Source: an uncultured Hyphomonas sp. (GTDB taxonomy: Bacteria > Pseudomonadota > Alphaproteobacteria > Caulobacterales > Hyphomonadaceae). Taken from it: a DNA stretch of 64,000 nt. Under the pieces are notes generated by a model, which had not been told where the DNA came from, did not search any database, and worked only from the letters and a program-made list of their open reading frames with translations. The position numbers were made by a program, and so were the translations under genes. Positions 45,434-54,122 of this stretch are shown one piece after another. Within the stretch, counting starts at the first letter, position 1, and every line of letters starts with the position of its first letter. Location of the stretch: assembly GCF_963677035.1 (NCBI RefSeq), contig NZ_OY781472.1:1798001-1862000 (forward strand), given 5' to 3'.

Positions 45434-47104
45434 TTATTCGGCCGGTACGGGGGTCGGCTTCTCATCTAGGCGGGTGAGCGCGGCGTTCAGGGCGTCGCGG
45501 CGCTGGCCGAAACGCTTGTCCTCGCTGCCCGGAACGGCATCTGCCGCAAAGCGGTGGAGGACGGCTTCGACCTCCTCGCTCATGCCGGTGAAGTAGACAT
45601 CCTTGCCGGCGTCATGGGCGTCTTCGATGATCGTCTCGACCGCGCGGACGGCGGAGACGTCGATGAAGGGCACGCGGGCAAAGTCCAGCACGATGATCTC
45701 GACCCTGTCGCCCGCCTTGCTGCGGACATGGTGGCCAAGGTCTGCCGCTGCGCCGAAGCTGAGCGGGCCGCCAAAGTCGAACAGCATCACCCGGCCGCCG
45801 CAGCGGGAGAGAAGGGTCACTTCCTCTTCGCTGGACTGGGGCGGGGCCTCATGCTGCACCGAGGCGATCTGGTCGTCGGCCAGCTTCTTGATGAAGGCGA
45901 GCGCCGCGAGGACCACACCGACCGCGACAGCCGTGATCAGGTCAACGAAGACCGTCAGGCCAAGCACCAGCACCATCAGGGCAAGATCCCAGCGCGGGCC
46001 TTTGTGGGCACGCTTGATGTAGGACAGGTCGATCGTGTCGAAGCCAACTTTCACAAGGATACCGGCCAGAACCGCATGCGGGATCTGAGAGGCGAGCGGG
46101 CCAAGGCTGAGCACGATGGCCAGCAGCACGAAGGCATGCGTCATGCCGGAGATCTTGGTGCGGCCGCCGGAGCGGACATTGATCACCGTCCGCATCGTGG
46201 CACCGGCACCCGGGATGGCGCCGAACATGCCGGCAATCGTGTTACCGATGCCCTGGCCGATCAGTTCCTTGTCGGAGCCATGGCGCGTGCGGGTCATGTT
46301 GTCGGCGACCAGGGACGTCAGCAGGCTGTCGATGGAGCCGAGGACCGCCAGGATGAAGGCCGCTTCGACCACGATCAGTGCGGTATCCGCGCTGAAGCTC
46401 GGCAGGACGAATTGCGGCAGGCCGGTCGGGATGTCGCCCAGCACAGGCGCACCCGGAACGAAGAGGCTGACCAGCGTACCGATCACCAGCGCCGCAAGGG
46501 GCCCTGGGACATAGGCGGCGAATTTCTTCGGCCAGGTGAAGACGATGAACAGGGTCATCGCGGCAATGCCAACGGCGATCAGGTTCGGGTCCATCACGGC
46601 GCCGGGGACGGCGGTGAAAGCCGGGATCGTGCCGCCGCCGTCAGGCTCGTGCCCGAACAGGCGGGAGAGCTGCAGCGCGATGATGATCACGCCAATGCCG
46701 CTCATGAAGCCGGAAATCACCGGATAGGGCACCAGTTTCACATACTGGCCGAACTTCAGCACGCCGAAGCCGATCTGGATGATACCAGCCAGCACGACCG
46801 CGGCGAACACCAGCGTCGGGTTGCCGCCGAGGGCTGCGTAGAGCCCGGCAAAGACGACGACCATCGGGCCGGTCGGACCGGAGACCTGTGAGCCTGTGCC
46901 GCCGAACAGGGCGGCGAAGAAGCCAACGAAAATTGCGCCCCAGAGACCGGCAATCGGGCCGGCCCCTGACGCTTCACCGAAGGCAAGGGCCAGCGGCAGG
47001 GCGACGATGCCGGCGGTCAGGCCGCCGAACAGGTCGCCTCTCATGTTCGAGAGATCAAAGAAGGGGGTGCGCCCGCCGGGCGCAGCAGTCTGGGAAGAAG
47101 ACAT
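45434..47104 (-). CDS. SulP-family anion transporter with STAS domain
   Basis: This 556-residue protein has a transport domain of about 10-14 helices (from about 20 to 415; GLTAGIVALPLALAFGEASG, GPTGPMVVV and GAIPGAGATMRTVINVRSGG are typical). A cytosolic STAS domain follows (about 430-540; LDFARVPFIDVSAVRAVE). SulP members move sulfate or bicarbonate. Because the upstream co-transcribed gene is a beta carbonic anhydrase, bicarbonate is the better guess here. A gap of 29 bases separates the two genes, and a strong terminator follows. Confidence 0.93.
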   Translation of the reverse strand: MSSSQTAAPGGRTPFFDLSNMRGDLFGGLTAGIVALPLALAFGEASGAGPIAGLWGAIFVGFFAALFGGTGSQVSGPTGPMVVVFAGLYAALGGNPTLVFAAVVLAGIIQIGFGVLKFGQYVKLVPYPVISGFMSGIGVIIIALQLSRLFGHEPDGGGTIPAFTAVPGAVMDPNLIAVGIAAMTLFIVFTWPKKFAAYVPGPLAALVIGTLVSLFVPGAPVLGDIPTGLPQFVLPSFSADTALIVVEAAFILAVLGSIDSLLTSLVADNMTRTRHGSDKELIGQGIGNTIAGMFGAIPGAGATMRTVINVRSGGRTKISGMTHAFVLLAIVLSLGPLASQIPHAVLAGILVKVGFDTIDLSYIKRAHKGPRWDLALMVLVLGLTVFVDLITAVAVGVVLAALAFIKKLADDQIASVQHEAPPQSSEEEVTLLSRCGGRVMLFDFGGPLSFGAAADLGHHVRSKAGDRVEIIVLDFARVPFIDVSAVRAVETIIEDAHDAGKDVYFTGMSEEVEAVLHRFAADAVPGSEDKRFGQRRDALNAALTRLDEKPTPVPAE

Positions 47105-47133
47105 ATGTCTGGATCCGTTCTGTCAGGACCCGT

Positions 47134-47802
47134 TCAGGCCGCGCAGGTATGTTCGCCCGCGAGTTCGCGGATCTGGGCGGCGTAACGGGTGTCGATGGTG
47201 ATGAATTTGCCTTCGGCCTCGTCCCAGGCTTCGACTTCGCCGGCGCGGATGTCGTACACCCAGCCATGCAGTTCGGTCGTGCCTTTTGCGAGGGCGGCGG
47301 CAACGCTCGGATGTGTGCGCAGGTGCTGAAGCTGGAGCAGGACATTCTGCTCGATCAGCATTTTCATGCGCTCTTCGGGGGAGGCGTCTTCAGCAATGCT
47401 TCCGACGATGTCCACAGCGGCCTTGGAATAGCCGAGCCATTTGGCGACATGCGGCAGGCCGTCGAGGCCTTCCGGGTTCATCGCGCCTTTCATGGCGCCG
47501 CATTCTGTGTGGCCGCAGACCACGATGTGCGGAACCTTCAGCACGGCAACCGCATATTCGATCGAGGCCGTCATGCCGCCGGTGGATTCCGTATGCGGTG
47601 GAACGATATTGCCGGCATTGCGGCAGATGAAGAGTTCACCCGGCTCGGTCTGGGTGATCATGGCTGTTTCGACACGGGAGTCGGAACAGGCGATGAAGAG
47701 GGCTTCGGGCGACTGGCCCTTGCTGAGCTCTTCGAAAAGGTCCTGTTTTTCAGGATAGACACTGTTTTTGAAGCGAACGACGCCTGCAGCAAAGCGGGGC
47801 AT
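47134..47802 (-). CDS. Beta-class carbonic anhydrase
   Basis: This 222-residue enzyme interconverts CO2 and bicarbonate. The zinc ligands Cys39 (ACSDSRVE), His98 and Cys101 (GHTECGAMKG) and the Asp41/Arg43 dyad are visible. It is the first gene of an operon with the SulP transporter, divergent from an OxyR-family regulator with 289 bases between. The pairing suggests regulated bicarbonate supply or pH control. Confidence 0.95.
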   Translation of the reverse strand: MPRFAAGVVRFKNSVYPEKQDLFEELSKGQSPEALFIACSDSRVETAMITQTEPGELFICRNAGNIVPPHTESTGGMTASIEYAVAVLKVPHIVVCGHTECGAMKGAMNPEGLDGLPHVAKWLGYSKAAVDIVGSIAEDASPEERMKMLIEQNVLLQLQHLRTHPSVAAALAKGTTELHGWVYDIRAGEVEAWDEAEGKFITIDTRYAAQIRELAGEHTCAA

Positions 47803-47904
47803 GCGAAATTCCTTTCGATGCTGGGAGGAAAGACTGAAATAGGGAGGGAGGAAATTTGCGCGGTGGGCGCTCAGTATGTGGATGGTGGGTCCACAACAGA
47901 CCGG

Positions 47905-47923
47905 GTCACTTCACTGTAGTGAC
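47905..47923. promoter_or_regulatory. Inverted repeat near the carbonic anhydrase promoter
   Basis: GTCACT (47905-47910) and AGTGAC (47918-47923) form a perfect 6-bp inverted repeat with a 7-base spacer, about 100 bases before the carbonic anhydrase start. A smaller GTGG/CCAC repeat lies just beside it. This may be an operator; its cognate regulator is unknown. Confidence 0.35.
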
Positions 47924-48042
47924 GGCATGCACTGAGATTTACTACCGTCAGTTCGTACACAGAAAGCGAGCTCCTTGGGTCTGATAGCTGTAATCTGGCG
48001 TGGCGTGATAGATAGTTCCAATATAAAAACATTCTTGTTTCA

Positions 48043-48057
48043 ATAGTAAAATACTAT
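48043..48057. promoter_or_regulatory. OxyR-type ATAG-N7-CTAT palindrome upstream of the LysR gene
   Basis: The 15-base palindrome ATAGTAAAATACTAT lies 34 bases before the start of the OxyR-family gene. It has the same ATAG-N7-CTAT spacing as the OxyR half site. A partial copy starting ATAGTT is at 48012. It is a plausible autoregulatory site; the carbonic anhydrase start is about 240 bases away on the other side. Confidence 0.5.
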
Positions 48058-48091
48058 CAAAGTTGCTCGAACTTCGGACAGGACATTACGA

Positions 48092-49036
48092 ATGCGCCCA
48101 ACGCTCAGACAGCTGCAATACCTGGTCGCCGTGGCCGATACCGGGAAATTCCACGAGGCGGCTCGCCTGCTGAACGTGTCACAGCCGAGCCTGTCGGCCC
48201 AGATCGCGGAAGCCGAGCACCAGCTCGGCGCCGTGCTGGTGGAGCGGGGCCGCCATGGCGCGTTCATGACCCCGCTGGGGGAGGAAGTCGTCCGGCGCGC
48301 GCGGGCGATCCTGATCCAGGTGGAAGACCTGAAGGCCTTCACCCTGCGTCCCGCGGGGGAGGTGGCCGGACGCTACCGGTTGGGTACGGTCTCCACCATC
48401 GGGCCCTATCTGCTGCCCGGGGCCGTCCGCGAACTGCACCGCCTGTTCCCCGAGCTGCGCATGAGTGTGCACGAGTCCCGCATTACGGACCTCAATGACC
48501 GCCTGAATGATGGCCGGCTCGACATGATCATCTCGACACCGGAAGACCATGCCAGCAGTGCCTTTATGGAACTGTTCGAAGAGACATTGTTCGTCTGTGC
48601 AGCGCAGGAAGACGAATTGTCCGCGCAGAAGGGACCGGTCGATGTGGAAGCCCTGCGCGGGCGGGAGCTGTTGAGCCTGGGGCCCGGTCACAGGCTGAGC
48701 CTGATTATCCAGCAGCTGGCGGATGCGGCGGGCGCCCATGTCAGTACCGAATATGAAGGTACGTCGCTGGATGCTGTCCGCCAGACGGCCAGCATGGGGG
48801 AGGGGGTGGCCATATTGCCGAACCTCTATGCCGTGGTTGAGGCCAAGCGTGACCCGAGCCAGATCGTCCGCCCGATCCGGCACAAGCTGGCCCGCCGGAA
48901 GATCGGCCTCATCTGGCGCGAGGGCTCACCGCTTTCCGAACCCATGACCGAAATGGGCAATGTCATGCGCGCCGTCGCGGCAGACCTGCTCAGCAGTGAT
49001 GGCAAGCAGCCAAAGCGCCGCGTCAGTCGACGCTGA
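48092..49036 (+). CDS. OxyR-family LysR regulator lacking the redox cysteines
   Basis: This 314-residue protein aligns along its whole length with OxyR: the HTH MRPTLRQLQYLVAVADTGKF, then VSQPSLSAQIAEAEHQLG, STIGPYLLPGAV, and the end region IGLIWREGSPL. The segment matching E. coli Cys199 (GHCLRD) reads GHRLSL, giving Arg201. The Cys208 position is Ala210 in QLADAAG. Peroxide sensing by a disulfide therefore looks impossible, and it may sense a small ligand instead. It is divergent from the carbonic anhydrase-SulP operon, its likely target. Its stop overlaps zapE by 14 bases. Confidence 0.88.
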   Translation: MRPTLRQLQYLVAVADTGKFHEAARLLNVSQPSLSAQIAEAEHQLGAVLVERGRHGAFMTPLGEEVVRRARAILIQVEDLKAFTLRPAGEVAGRYRLGTVSTIGPYLLPGAVRELHRLFPELRMSVHESRITDLNDRLNDGRLDMIISTPEDHASSAFMELFEETLFVCAAQEDELSAQKGPVDVEALRGRELLSLGPGHRLSLIIQQLADAAGAHVSTEYEGTSLDAVRQTASMGEGVAILPNLYAVVEAKRDPSQIVRPIRHKLARRKIGLIWREGSPLSEPMTEMGNVMRAVAADLLSSDGKQPKRRVSRR

Positions 49037-50150
49037 TCTCGACGCGCTCTTCGGCGAGATAGTCAGTTGAGCGCATTTCATGCAGGCGGCTGACGGTCCG
49101 CTCGAATTCGAAAGAGCCGTCTCCTTCCGGGTACAGCGTTTCCGGTTCGGCGGCGGAGCTTGCCACCAGTTTCACCTTCGCTTCGTAGAGCGTATCGATC
49201 AGAGCCACGAAACGGGCAGCTTCATTCCGCTTGTCGGAGTCCAGCTGCGGGATGCCTTGCAGGATGATCGTGTGGAAGTGCGCTGCGATGACCAGATAGT
49301 CGCGCGAATAGAGTGGGCGGGCGCAAAGTTCCTCGAAACTGAACCAGGCCACACCGGCGGCCTGCCGGTTGACCTCCAGCTTGCGGCCTTTCACCGTCAG
49401 CGTCACATGCTGGGCATGGGCGCCGGAGGTAAGCCGGGTCCAGACTTCTTCTAGCGCGGCATCCGCCTCCGGCCCGAGCGGGGCATACCAGACCGGCGCG
49501 GCAATCAGCCGGTCCAGCCGGTAGTCCCGGTCGGATGCGAGGTGGAAGACGTCGCAGCTGTCTTTCAGATGCTGGATGAAAGGTAGGAAGAGGGGGCGGT
49601 TGATGCCGTCCTTGTAGAGATCATCCGGCTCGCGGTTGGACGTTGCCACCATGGTCACACCGCGCTGGAACAACTGGTCGAACAGGCGGGCGAGGATCAT
49701 CGCATCAGCGATCTGGGTCACCTGAAACTCGTCGAAGCAGAGCAGCTGCGCGTCTGCAGCGACCTGTTTGGCCACCGGGGGGATCGGGTCGTCGCCCGCG
49801 CTCCTCACGCGCCATGGGGAGCGTTTGCGCTCGCCCTCCGGCATCTTGCGCCAGGTGTCGAGCCGATCCTGGATTTCGGCCATGAATTCGTGGAAGTGCA
49901 CCCGGCGCTTGGCCTTCGGCGCGGCATCCTCGAAGAACAGGTCCATCAGCATGGACTTGCCGCGCCCGACCCCGCCCCAGAGATAGAGCCCGCGCACAGG
50001 GGCCGGCTTCGAGAACCAGCCGCCCTTTGGCGGATCGGCCAGGCGCGCTGCCAGGGCGTCAAGACGTTCAGCGGCTTCGGCCTGCACCGGATCAAAGGTG
50101 AGCAGGCCTGCGTCCACACGTTCCCGGTACTGGCGCGTCACGTTTCCCAT
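49023..50150 (-). CDS. zapE: Cell division protein ZapE (AFG1-like ATPase)
   Basis: This 375-residue P-loop ATPase has Walker A GGVGRGKSMLMD, Walker B LLCFDEFQVTQIAD and the sensor TSNREPDDLYKDG. ZapE acts at the division septum and under stress; the mitochondrial homologue AFG1 assists protein quality control. The start at ATG 50150 (MGNVTRQY) fits the family; an upstream start would overlap the rhomboid gene. It follows the rhomboid gene by seven bases on the same strand. Confidence 0.93.
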   Translation of the reverse strand: MGNVTRQYRERVDAGLLTFDPVQAEAAERLDALAARLADPPKGGWFSKPAPVRGLYLWGGVGRGKSMLMDLFFEDAAPKAKRRVHFHEFMAEIQDRLDTWRKMPEGERKRSPWRVRSAGDDPIPPVAKQVAADAQLLCFDEFQVTQIADAMILARLFDQLFQRGVTMVATSNREPDDLYKDGINRPLFLPFIQHLKDSCDVFHLASDRDYRLDRLIAAPVWYAPLGPEADAALEEVWTRLTSGAHAQHVTLTVKGRKLEVNRQAAGVAWFSFEELCARPLYSRDYLVIAAHFHTIILQGIPQLDSDKRNEAARFVALIDTLYEAKVKLVASSAAEPETLYPEGDGSFEFERTVSRLHEMRSTDYLAEERVEISVD

Positions 50151-50157
50151 GGACGGA

Positions 50158-50772
50158 TCAGCCAAACTGCCGGGCAATCTGGTCGAGCAGCTGGCTGAAG
50201 GATTCAGGCCTCAGCAGCAGGGTCAGCGCGACACCGGAGACTGCGCCGCCAAGGTGGGCGCCATGGGCGATCATCGTGTTCTCGCGCTGGGAGAAGACAA
50301 AGCTGATGACGATGAAGAGGAGGGCATAAAGGCCCGCCCAGATCGGTATGGCGAACATCAGATAGATCAGGGCGAACGGGAACAGGATGCCCACGGCCGA
50401 CATCAGGCCGGATATGGCCCCCGAGGCGCCGATGGCGCGGTAATCCGGATCACCGCGCTTGTCGATCACTTCCCAGAAGGACCCGCCAAGCAGGGAGCCG
50501 AAATACAGGATCGCAAACCCGGTGCTGCCGAACACGCTCTCCAGCGGGGGGCCAAAATAGAACAGCGTCAGCATGTTCACGAACAGGTGCATGCCGTTCA
50601 CGTGCAGGAAGCCGGAGGTCAGAACGCGGTGCCACTGGCCCTGTTCGCGGATCGGCCGGATCCACAAGGAGTTCTGATTTATGAAGTCGCTGGCGCCGAA
50701 GCCGATCATGCTGGCGACAATGTTGGCCAGCAGCAGGCTGGACGTGACTGGCGCCGAAGTGAAAAAATCCAT
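50158..50772 (-). CDS. Rhomboid-family intramembrane serine protease
   Basis: This 204-residue protein has about six membrane segments. The catalytic serine is in GASGAISG and the histidine is in AHGAHLGGA, with the HxxxN pattern of helix 2 (FLHVNGMHLFVNM). It cleaves transmembrane substrates within the membrane; targets are unknown. It is probably co-transcribed with zapE, which follows after a seven-base gap. Confidence 0.93.
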   Translation of the reverse strand: MDFFTSAPVTSSLLLANIVASMIGFGASDFINQNSLWIRPIREQGQWHRVLTSGFLHVNGMHLFVNMLTLFYFGPPLESVFGSTGFAILYFGSLLGGSFWEVIDKRGDPDYRAIGASGAISGLMSAVGILFPFALIYLMFAIPIWAGLYALLFIVISFVFSQRENTMIAHGAHLGGAVSGVALTLLLRPESFSQLLDQIARQFG

Positions 50773-50805
50773 GCTGAGGCAGTTTCCTGTCAGTGATAGG
50801 CGAAA

Positions 50806-50834
50806 GAAAACCGCCCGGAAATGGTTCCGAGCGG
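50806..50834 (-). terminator. Intrinsic terminator of the response-regulator gene
   Basis: A 9-bp stem (50811-50819 with 50826-50834, one wobble pair) is followed on the minus strand by TTTTC. It lies about 40 bases after the stop of the response-regulator gene and upstream of the rhomboid gene. Confidence 0.75.
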
Positions 50835-50872
50835 CTTAGCAAGCTCTGGCCCCGAAGGGCAAGCATTAGGGA

Positions 50873-51316
50873 TCAGGCAGCCCGGACCGTCATGGCCGGC
50901 GTATCGGCGGCCGACGGCATCAGGTCCATCAGGAAATCCTCGAAGGAGTCCGGACGCTGGATGAAGCGATTGAACGGCAGGCCGGCCTTGAAAACGGCTT
51001 CCGGGTGGATGTTCGCGCCGCACCGCAGCGCCGCTTCGACGGCCTGGTCGCGCGTATCCATCGAAGAAACGACGGCGATCCGGTATTTACCCATATTGGC
51101 GATGCGGGCGATGGTCATGTCCGGATCCATGGAATCCGGCAGGCCGAGGTCCAGCACAACAAGGTCGAAACGTTCAAGACGCAGGCGCGTTTCCGCCGCC
51201 ATCAGCGTCGGTGCCATGACGAGATCGACCTGAACGCGTGAGCGGGCCGCCTTGTCCGCAGCGATGGCCAGCATGTCGCGCACCGGCGCGTGATCTTCAA
51301 CCCAGAGAACTTTCAT
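50873..51316 (-). CDS. Single-domain response regulator
   Basis: This 147-residue protein is essentially one receiver domain. It has acidic residues in VLWVEDHAPV and phospho-acceptor Asp in VVLDLGLPDS, with a serine/threonine position in VVSSMD. It has no output domain, but about 25 extra residues at the C-terminus. A lysine in AVFKAGLPF fits the conserved position. No kinase is adjacent. The 270-base stretch upstream (51317-51586), shared with the acyltransferase gene, holds no recognised element. Confidence 0.88.
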   Translation of the reverse strand: MKVLWVEDHAPVRDMLAIAADKAARSRVQVDLVMAPTLMAAETRLRLERFDLVVLDLGLPDSMDPDMTIARIANMGKYRIAVVSSMDTRDQAVEAALRCGANIHPEAVFKAGLPFNRFIQRPDSFEDFLMDLMPSAADTPAMTVRAA

Positions 51317-51586
51317 AAAATCTACCCCGATGCCTTTCCTGTGTGGCTGGTCCTTAACCTGCCCCTGATGTGCGTTCACTTTGCCACGCGCAGCTTACGG
51401 CTTAGTAAAGCGAATCTTTCAGAAGTGTTGAAAACTCAATGAATTGCGATTCAGCCGGCGGCCTGAAAATGGGCTCGGATTGACCCATGATTCCCCCTGC
51501 CCAGGGCGTGGAATACGCGGCTGAATGGGGTGCTTCCGCCGGTTTCAGGCTTCGCTTATGGTGGGGTTCAGGAGAGACGCCCGAAG

Positions 51587-52489
51587 ATGAGTGACGAAAC
51601 GCTCCAGCAAAAAAAACTGGCGCCGCGGAAATCGGCATTCCTGGATGTCGAGACGCCGGATGACCTGCACATTGTGGATGTGCTGATCGAGGAGCGCTGC
51701 CCGAAACTGCGGGCGAGCCCCGCCTGGCCGCTGGTACGCCCGGTCCTTTATACGATGCTGGGGTATGACAAGGCCCGGCGCATGGCGGACGAGATCGTCG
51801 AATTGAACGGCCGGGAATCCTTTGACCGTCTGTCGCGCGAACTTGCCTTCGATCTTTCCGTAGAAGGGATCGAACGCATGCCGCGGGAAGGCCGGCTGAT
51901 TGTTGCCGCCAACCACCCGACCGGTCTCGCCGACGGGGTGGCCGTGTGGGACCTGCTGAAACGGGTCCGCGAAGACATCATCTTTTTTGCGAATGCCGAC
52001 GCGGTCCGGGTCAATCCGAAATTCCAGGATGTGATTATCCCGGTCGAATGGGTGATGGAGAAGCGTTCACCCGCCAAGGCCCGGGAAACGCTGAAACGGG
52101 CAGGGGAGGCGTTCGCCGAGGAAAAATGTGTGGTTATCTTCCCGTCCGGGCGTCTTGCGCGGAAGGAAGGCGGCCGGCTGATCGAGAAGGACTGGTTCTC
52201 CACCGTTATCGGTCTGGCGAAGAAGCAGAAAGCGCCGATCCTGCCGCTCAATCTCGATGCATGGAATTCGCGGCTTTATTACCTGCTCTGCAATCTCAGC
52301 GGTGAGCTGCGTGACATCACCCTGTTCCACGAGCTGCTGAACAAGCAGGGCTCTCATATACGGATGACGTTCGGCCAGGTGATTGACCCGGAGACCCTCC
52401 AGGGCGAGGCCGTTGCGCTGACCGAGAAGCTCAAGGCGCACGTCGCCTATGAATTGCTGGAGAATCCGGAAGCGGTGTTCCGGCCCTGA
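51587..52489 (+). CDS. Lysophospholipid acyltransferase-like protein
   Basis: This 300-residue protein has a PlsC-type acyltransferase domain in its middle. The catalytic box reads NHPTGLADG, with His and Asp separated by five residues as in some hemolysin/OlsA-like branches rather than the standard HX4D. The glycerol-phosphate-type motif FPSGRLAR follows. It probably acylates a lipid at the inner membrane face; the acceptor is unknown. GAG-rich sequence precedes ATG 51587. It is convergent with the next gene, with three bases between stops. Confidence 0.82.
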   Translation: MSDETLQQKKLAPRKSAFLDVETPDDLHIVDVLIEERCPKLRASPAWPLVRPVLYTMLGYDKARRMADEIVELNGRESFDRLSRELAFDLSVEGIERMPREGRLIVAANHPTGLADGVAVWDLLKRVREDIIFFANADAVRVNPKFQDVIIPVEWVMEKRSPAKARETLKRAGEAFAEEKCVVIFPSGRLARKEGGRLIEKDWFSTVIGLAKKQKAPILPLNLDAWNSRLYYLLCNLSGELRDITLFHELLNKQGSHIRMTFGQVIDPETLQGEAVALTEKLKAHVAYELLENPEAVFRP

Positions 52490-52492
52490 GGG

Positions 52493-52993
52493 TCAGCGTG
52501 CTGCGATGCGGTTCAGGCGGGCCGGTTTTTCCGGGCAGGCGGCCGGGGCCTGAAGGGCTACAGGGCGGCCGCTGGCATGCCGGGCAGACCAGGCAGCTGC
52601 TGCCGAAAGGCGCCGCGCGTCCGTAAACAGGCTCATCAGCCCGTTGAGGGCGTCGGCCGAGGCGTGGGCCGACCGGGCGTCTTCCAGCGCTTCAAGTTGA
52701 GTCACCGCGTCTTCACCGAGGCTGCGGAAGCTGCAGCCGATCGCCGCCGGGATGCCGGCCTGCTGCGTCCAGTTGCCGAGCCGGGTGGCGTTGAAAGCAA
52801 ACCGTTCCACCTCGATCACATAATTTTCGTCCAGGGCGGGCATGCGGCCCTGCCGGGCGGTGTCCAGCAAGGGCGCAGAGTCGCTGGCAAGGGCCGTGGC
52901 TTTCGTGCCCCAGAGTTCAGCCAGTTCCGGGCTGGCAGCCGCAGACTCGGCGGTCAGCGCCAGTGCAGAAGCGATACAGATCTGTTTCAACAT
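52493..52993 (-). CDS. Hypothetical exported protein
   Basis: This 166-residue protein has a signal peptide (cleavage near ESAAA-SP) and a mostly helical, Ala-rich mature part with two cysteines (GCSFRS and PAACPEK). I do not recognise the family. ATG 52993 is chosen because upstream in-frame residues carry no signal. It lies between two plus-strand genes. Confidence 0.7.
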   Translation of the reverse strand: MLKQICIASALALTAESAAASPELAELWGTKATALASDSAPLLDTARQGRMPALDENYVIEVERFAFNATRLGNWTQQAGIPAAIGCSFRSLGEDAVTQLEALEDARSAHASADALNGLMSLFTDARRLSAAAAWSARHASGRPVALQAPAACPEKPARLNRIAAR

Positions 52994-53111
52994 AGGTCGG
53001 GATGTCCCTTTTTGGGACAAAAGGCGCAAAAACCGTGCCGGGCCTCCCCCGGGGGACGGACTTGCCAGATGGCTGGCTGCATCCCAGACTTCGGAAAAAA
53101 GGAAGAAACGC

Positions 53112-54122
53112 ATGAGCGGGGAGAACAAGGGCATCGTCCGGGACCAGCCACCGGAGATCCCGTCGGAAGGCGGGCCGCTGGCAGATTTCAAGGGCGCCGT
53201 ACCACCAGCGCCGGAATGGTTCCGAAAAGCGGTCGCCACACCGTATGAAACAGGCTCGGTAGAGGTTCAGGGCGCGAAGGTCACCTATCAGCGCTGGGGC
53301 AAGCGCGGCGCGCCCGGCCTGCTGCTGGTGCATGGCAATGGGGCGCATGCCCATTGGTGGGATTTCATCGCGCCTTACTTTGCCGAAGAGTACAATGTTG
53401 CGGCGATCACCTTTTCCGGCATGGGCGACAGCGATTACCGCGACAGCTACAATATGGCGACCTTCGCAGAGGAGGAGGTTGCGGTGGCCGAGGCGGCCGG
53501 CCTGCTCGACGGGCCAACCAAGCCGATCATCGTGGCGCACTCCTTCGGCGGCTTTGTCACGCTTGTGACCGGCGCGAAATATGGTGACCGATTCGCCGGT
53601 ATGGTGATCGTCGACAGCCCCGTGAACCCGCCGGAGCGTCCGCACCGGGGGCCGGACCGCAAAGGCCGCCCGAACCGGGTCTATCCGGATCTCGCCTCCG
53701 CACTCAGCCGGTTCCGTCTTGCCCCGCCACAGCTCTGCGAGAACCTTTATGCCATGGACTATATTGCCCGCTGGAGCCTGAAGAAGGCCGACGAAGGCGG
53801 CTGGACGTGGAAGTTCGATCCGATGATCTGGACGCATTTCGACCCGGGTAAGGACCCTGGCGAACTGCTTCAGTCGGCGCGCTGCCGGGTGGCGATCATA
53901 CGCGGCGAAAACAGTTCGCTGATGCCTGACTATGTGCGGGAATATATGCGAAAGCTGCTCGGCTATCAGGTGCCGTTCATTTCTATTCCGCATGCCGACC
54001 ACCACGTCATGCTGGATCAGCCGATCGCCTTCATCGCAGCGTTGCGCACCATGCTGGCGGAATGGAACCATTCCGATCCGCACCGGTCGGTTACTGAGGT
54101 GCCGCCGTCGTCTCAGGCATGA
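53112..54122 (+). CDS. Alpha/beta hydrolase
   Basis: This 336-residue protein has a hydrolase fold with LLLVHGNGAHAHWWD (oxyanion region). The nucleophile elbow is AHSFGG, and the C-terminal histidine is probably in PHADHHVM. An N-terminal stretch of about 45 residues precedes the fold. The substrate is unknown; the pattern is that of esterases and epoxide hydrolases. AGGAAG precedes ATG 53112. Its 3' end overlaps the next minus-strand gene by 32 bases. Confidence 0.88.
   Translation: MSGENKGIVRDQPPEIPSEGGPLADFKGAVPPAPEWFRKAVATPYETGSVEVQGAKVTYQRWGKRGAPGLLLVHGNGAHAHWWDFIAPYFAEEYNVAAITFSGMGDSDYRDSYNMATFAEEEVAVAEAAGLLDGPTKPIIVAHSFGGFVTLVTGAKYGDRFAGMVIVDSPVNPPERPHRGPDRKGRPNRVYPDLASALSRFRLAPPQLCENLYAMDYIARWSLKKADEGGWTWKFDPMIWTHFDPGKDPGELLQSARCRVAIIRGENSSLMPDYVREYMRKLLGYQVPFISIPHADHHVMLDQPIAFIAALRTMLAEWNHSDPHRSVTEVPPSSQA

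Noticed and set aside
45554..46891. 445-codon open frame on the plus strand opposite the SulP gene
   Set aside because: Low-complexity Asp/His/Arg/Gly-rich sequence, fully covered by an unmistakable SulP gene on the other strand.
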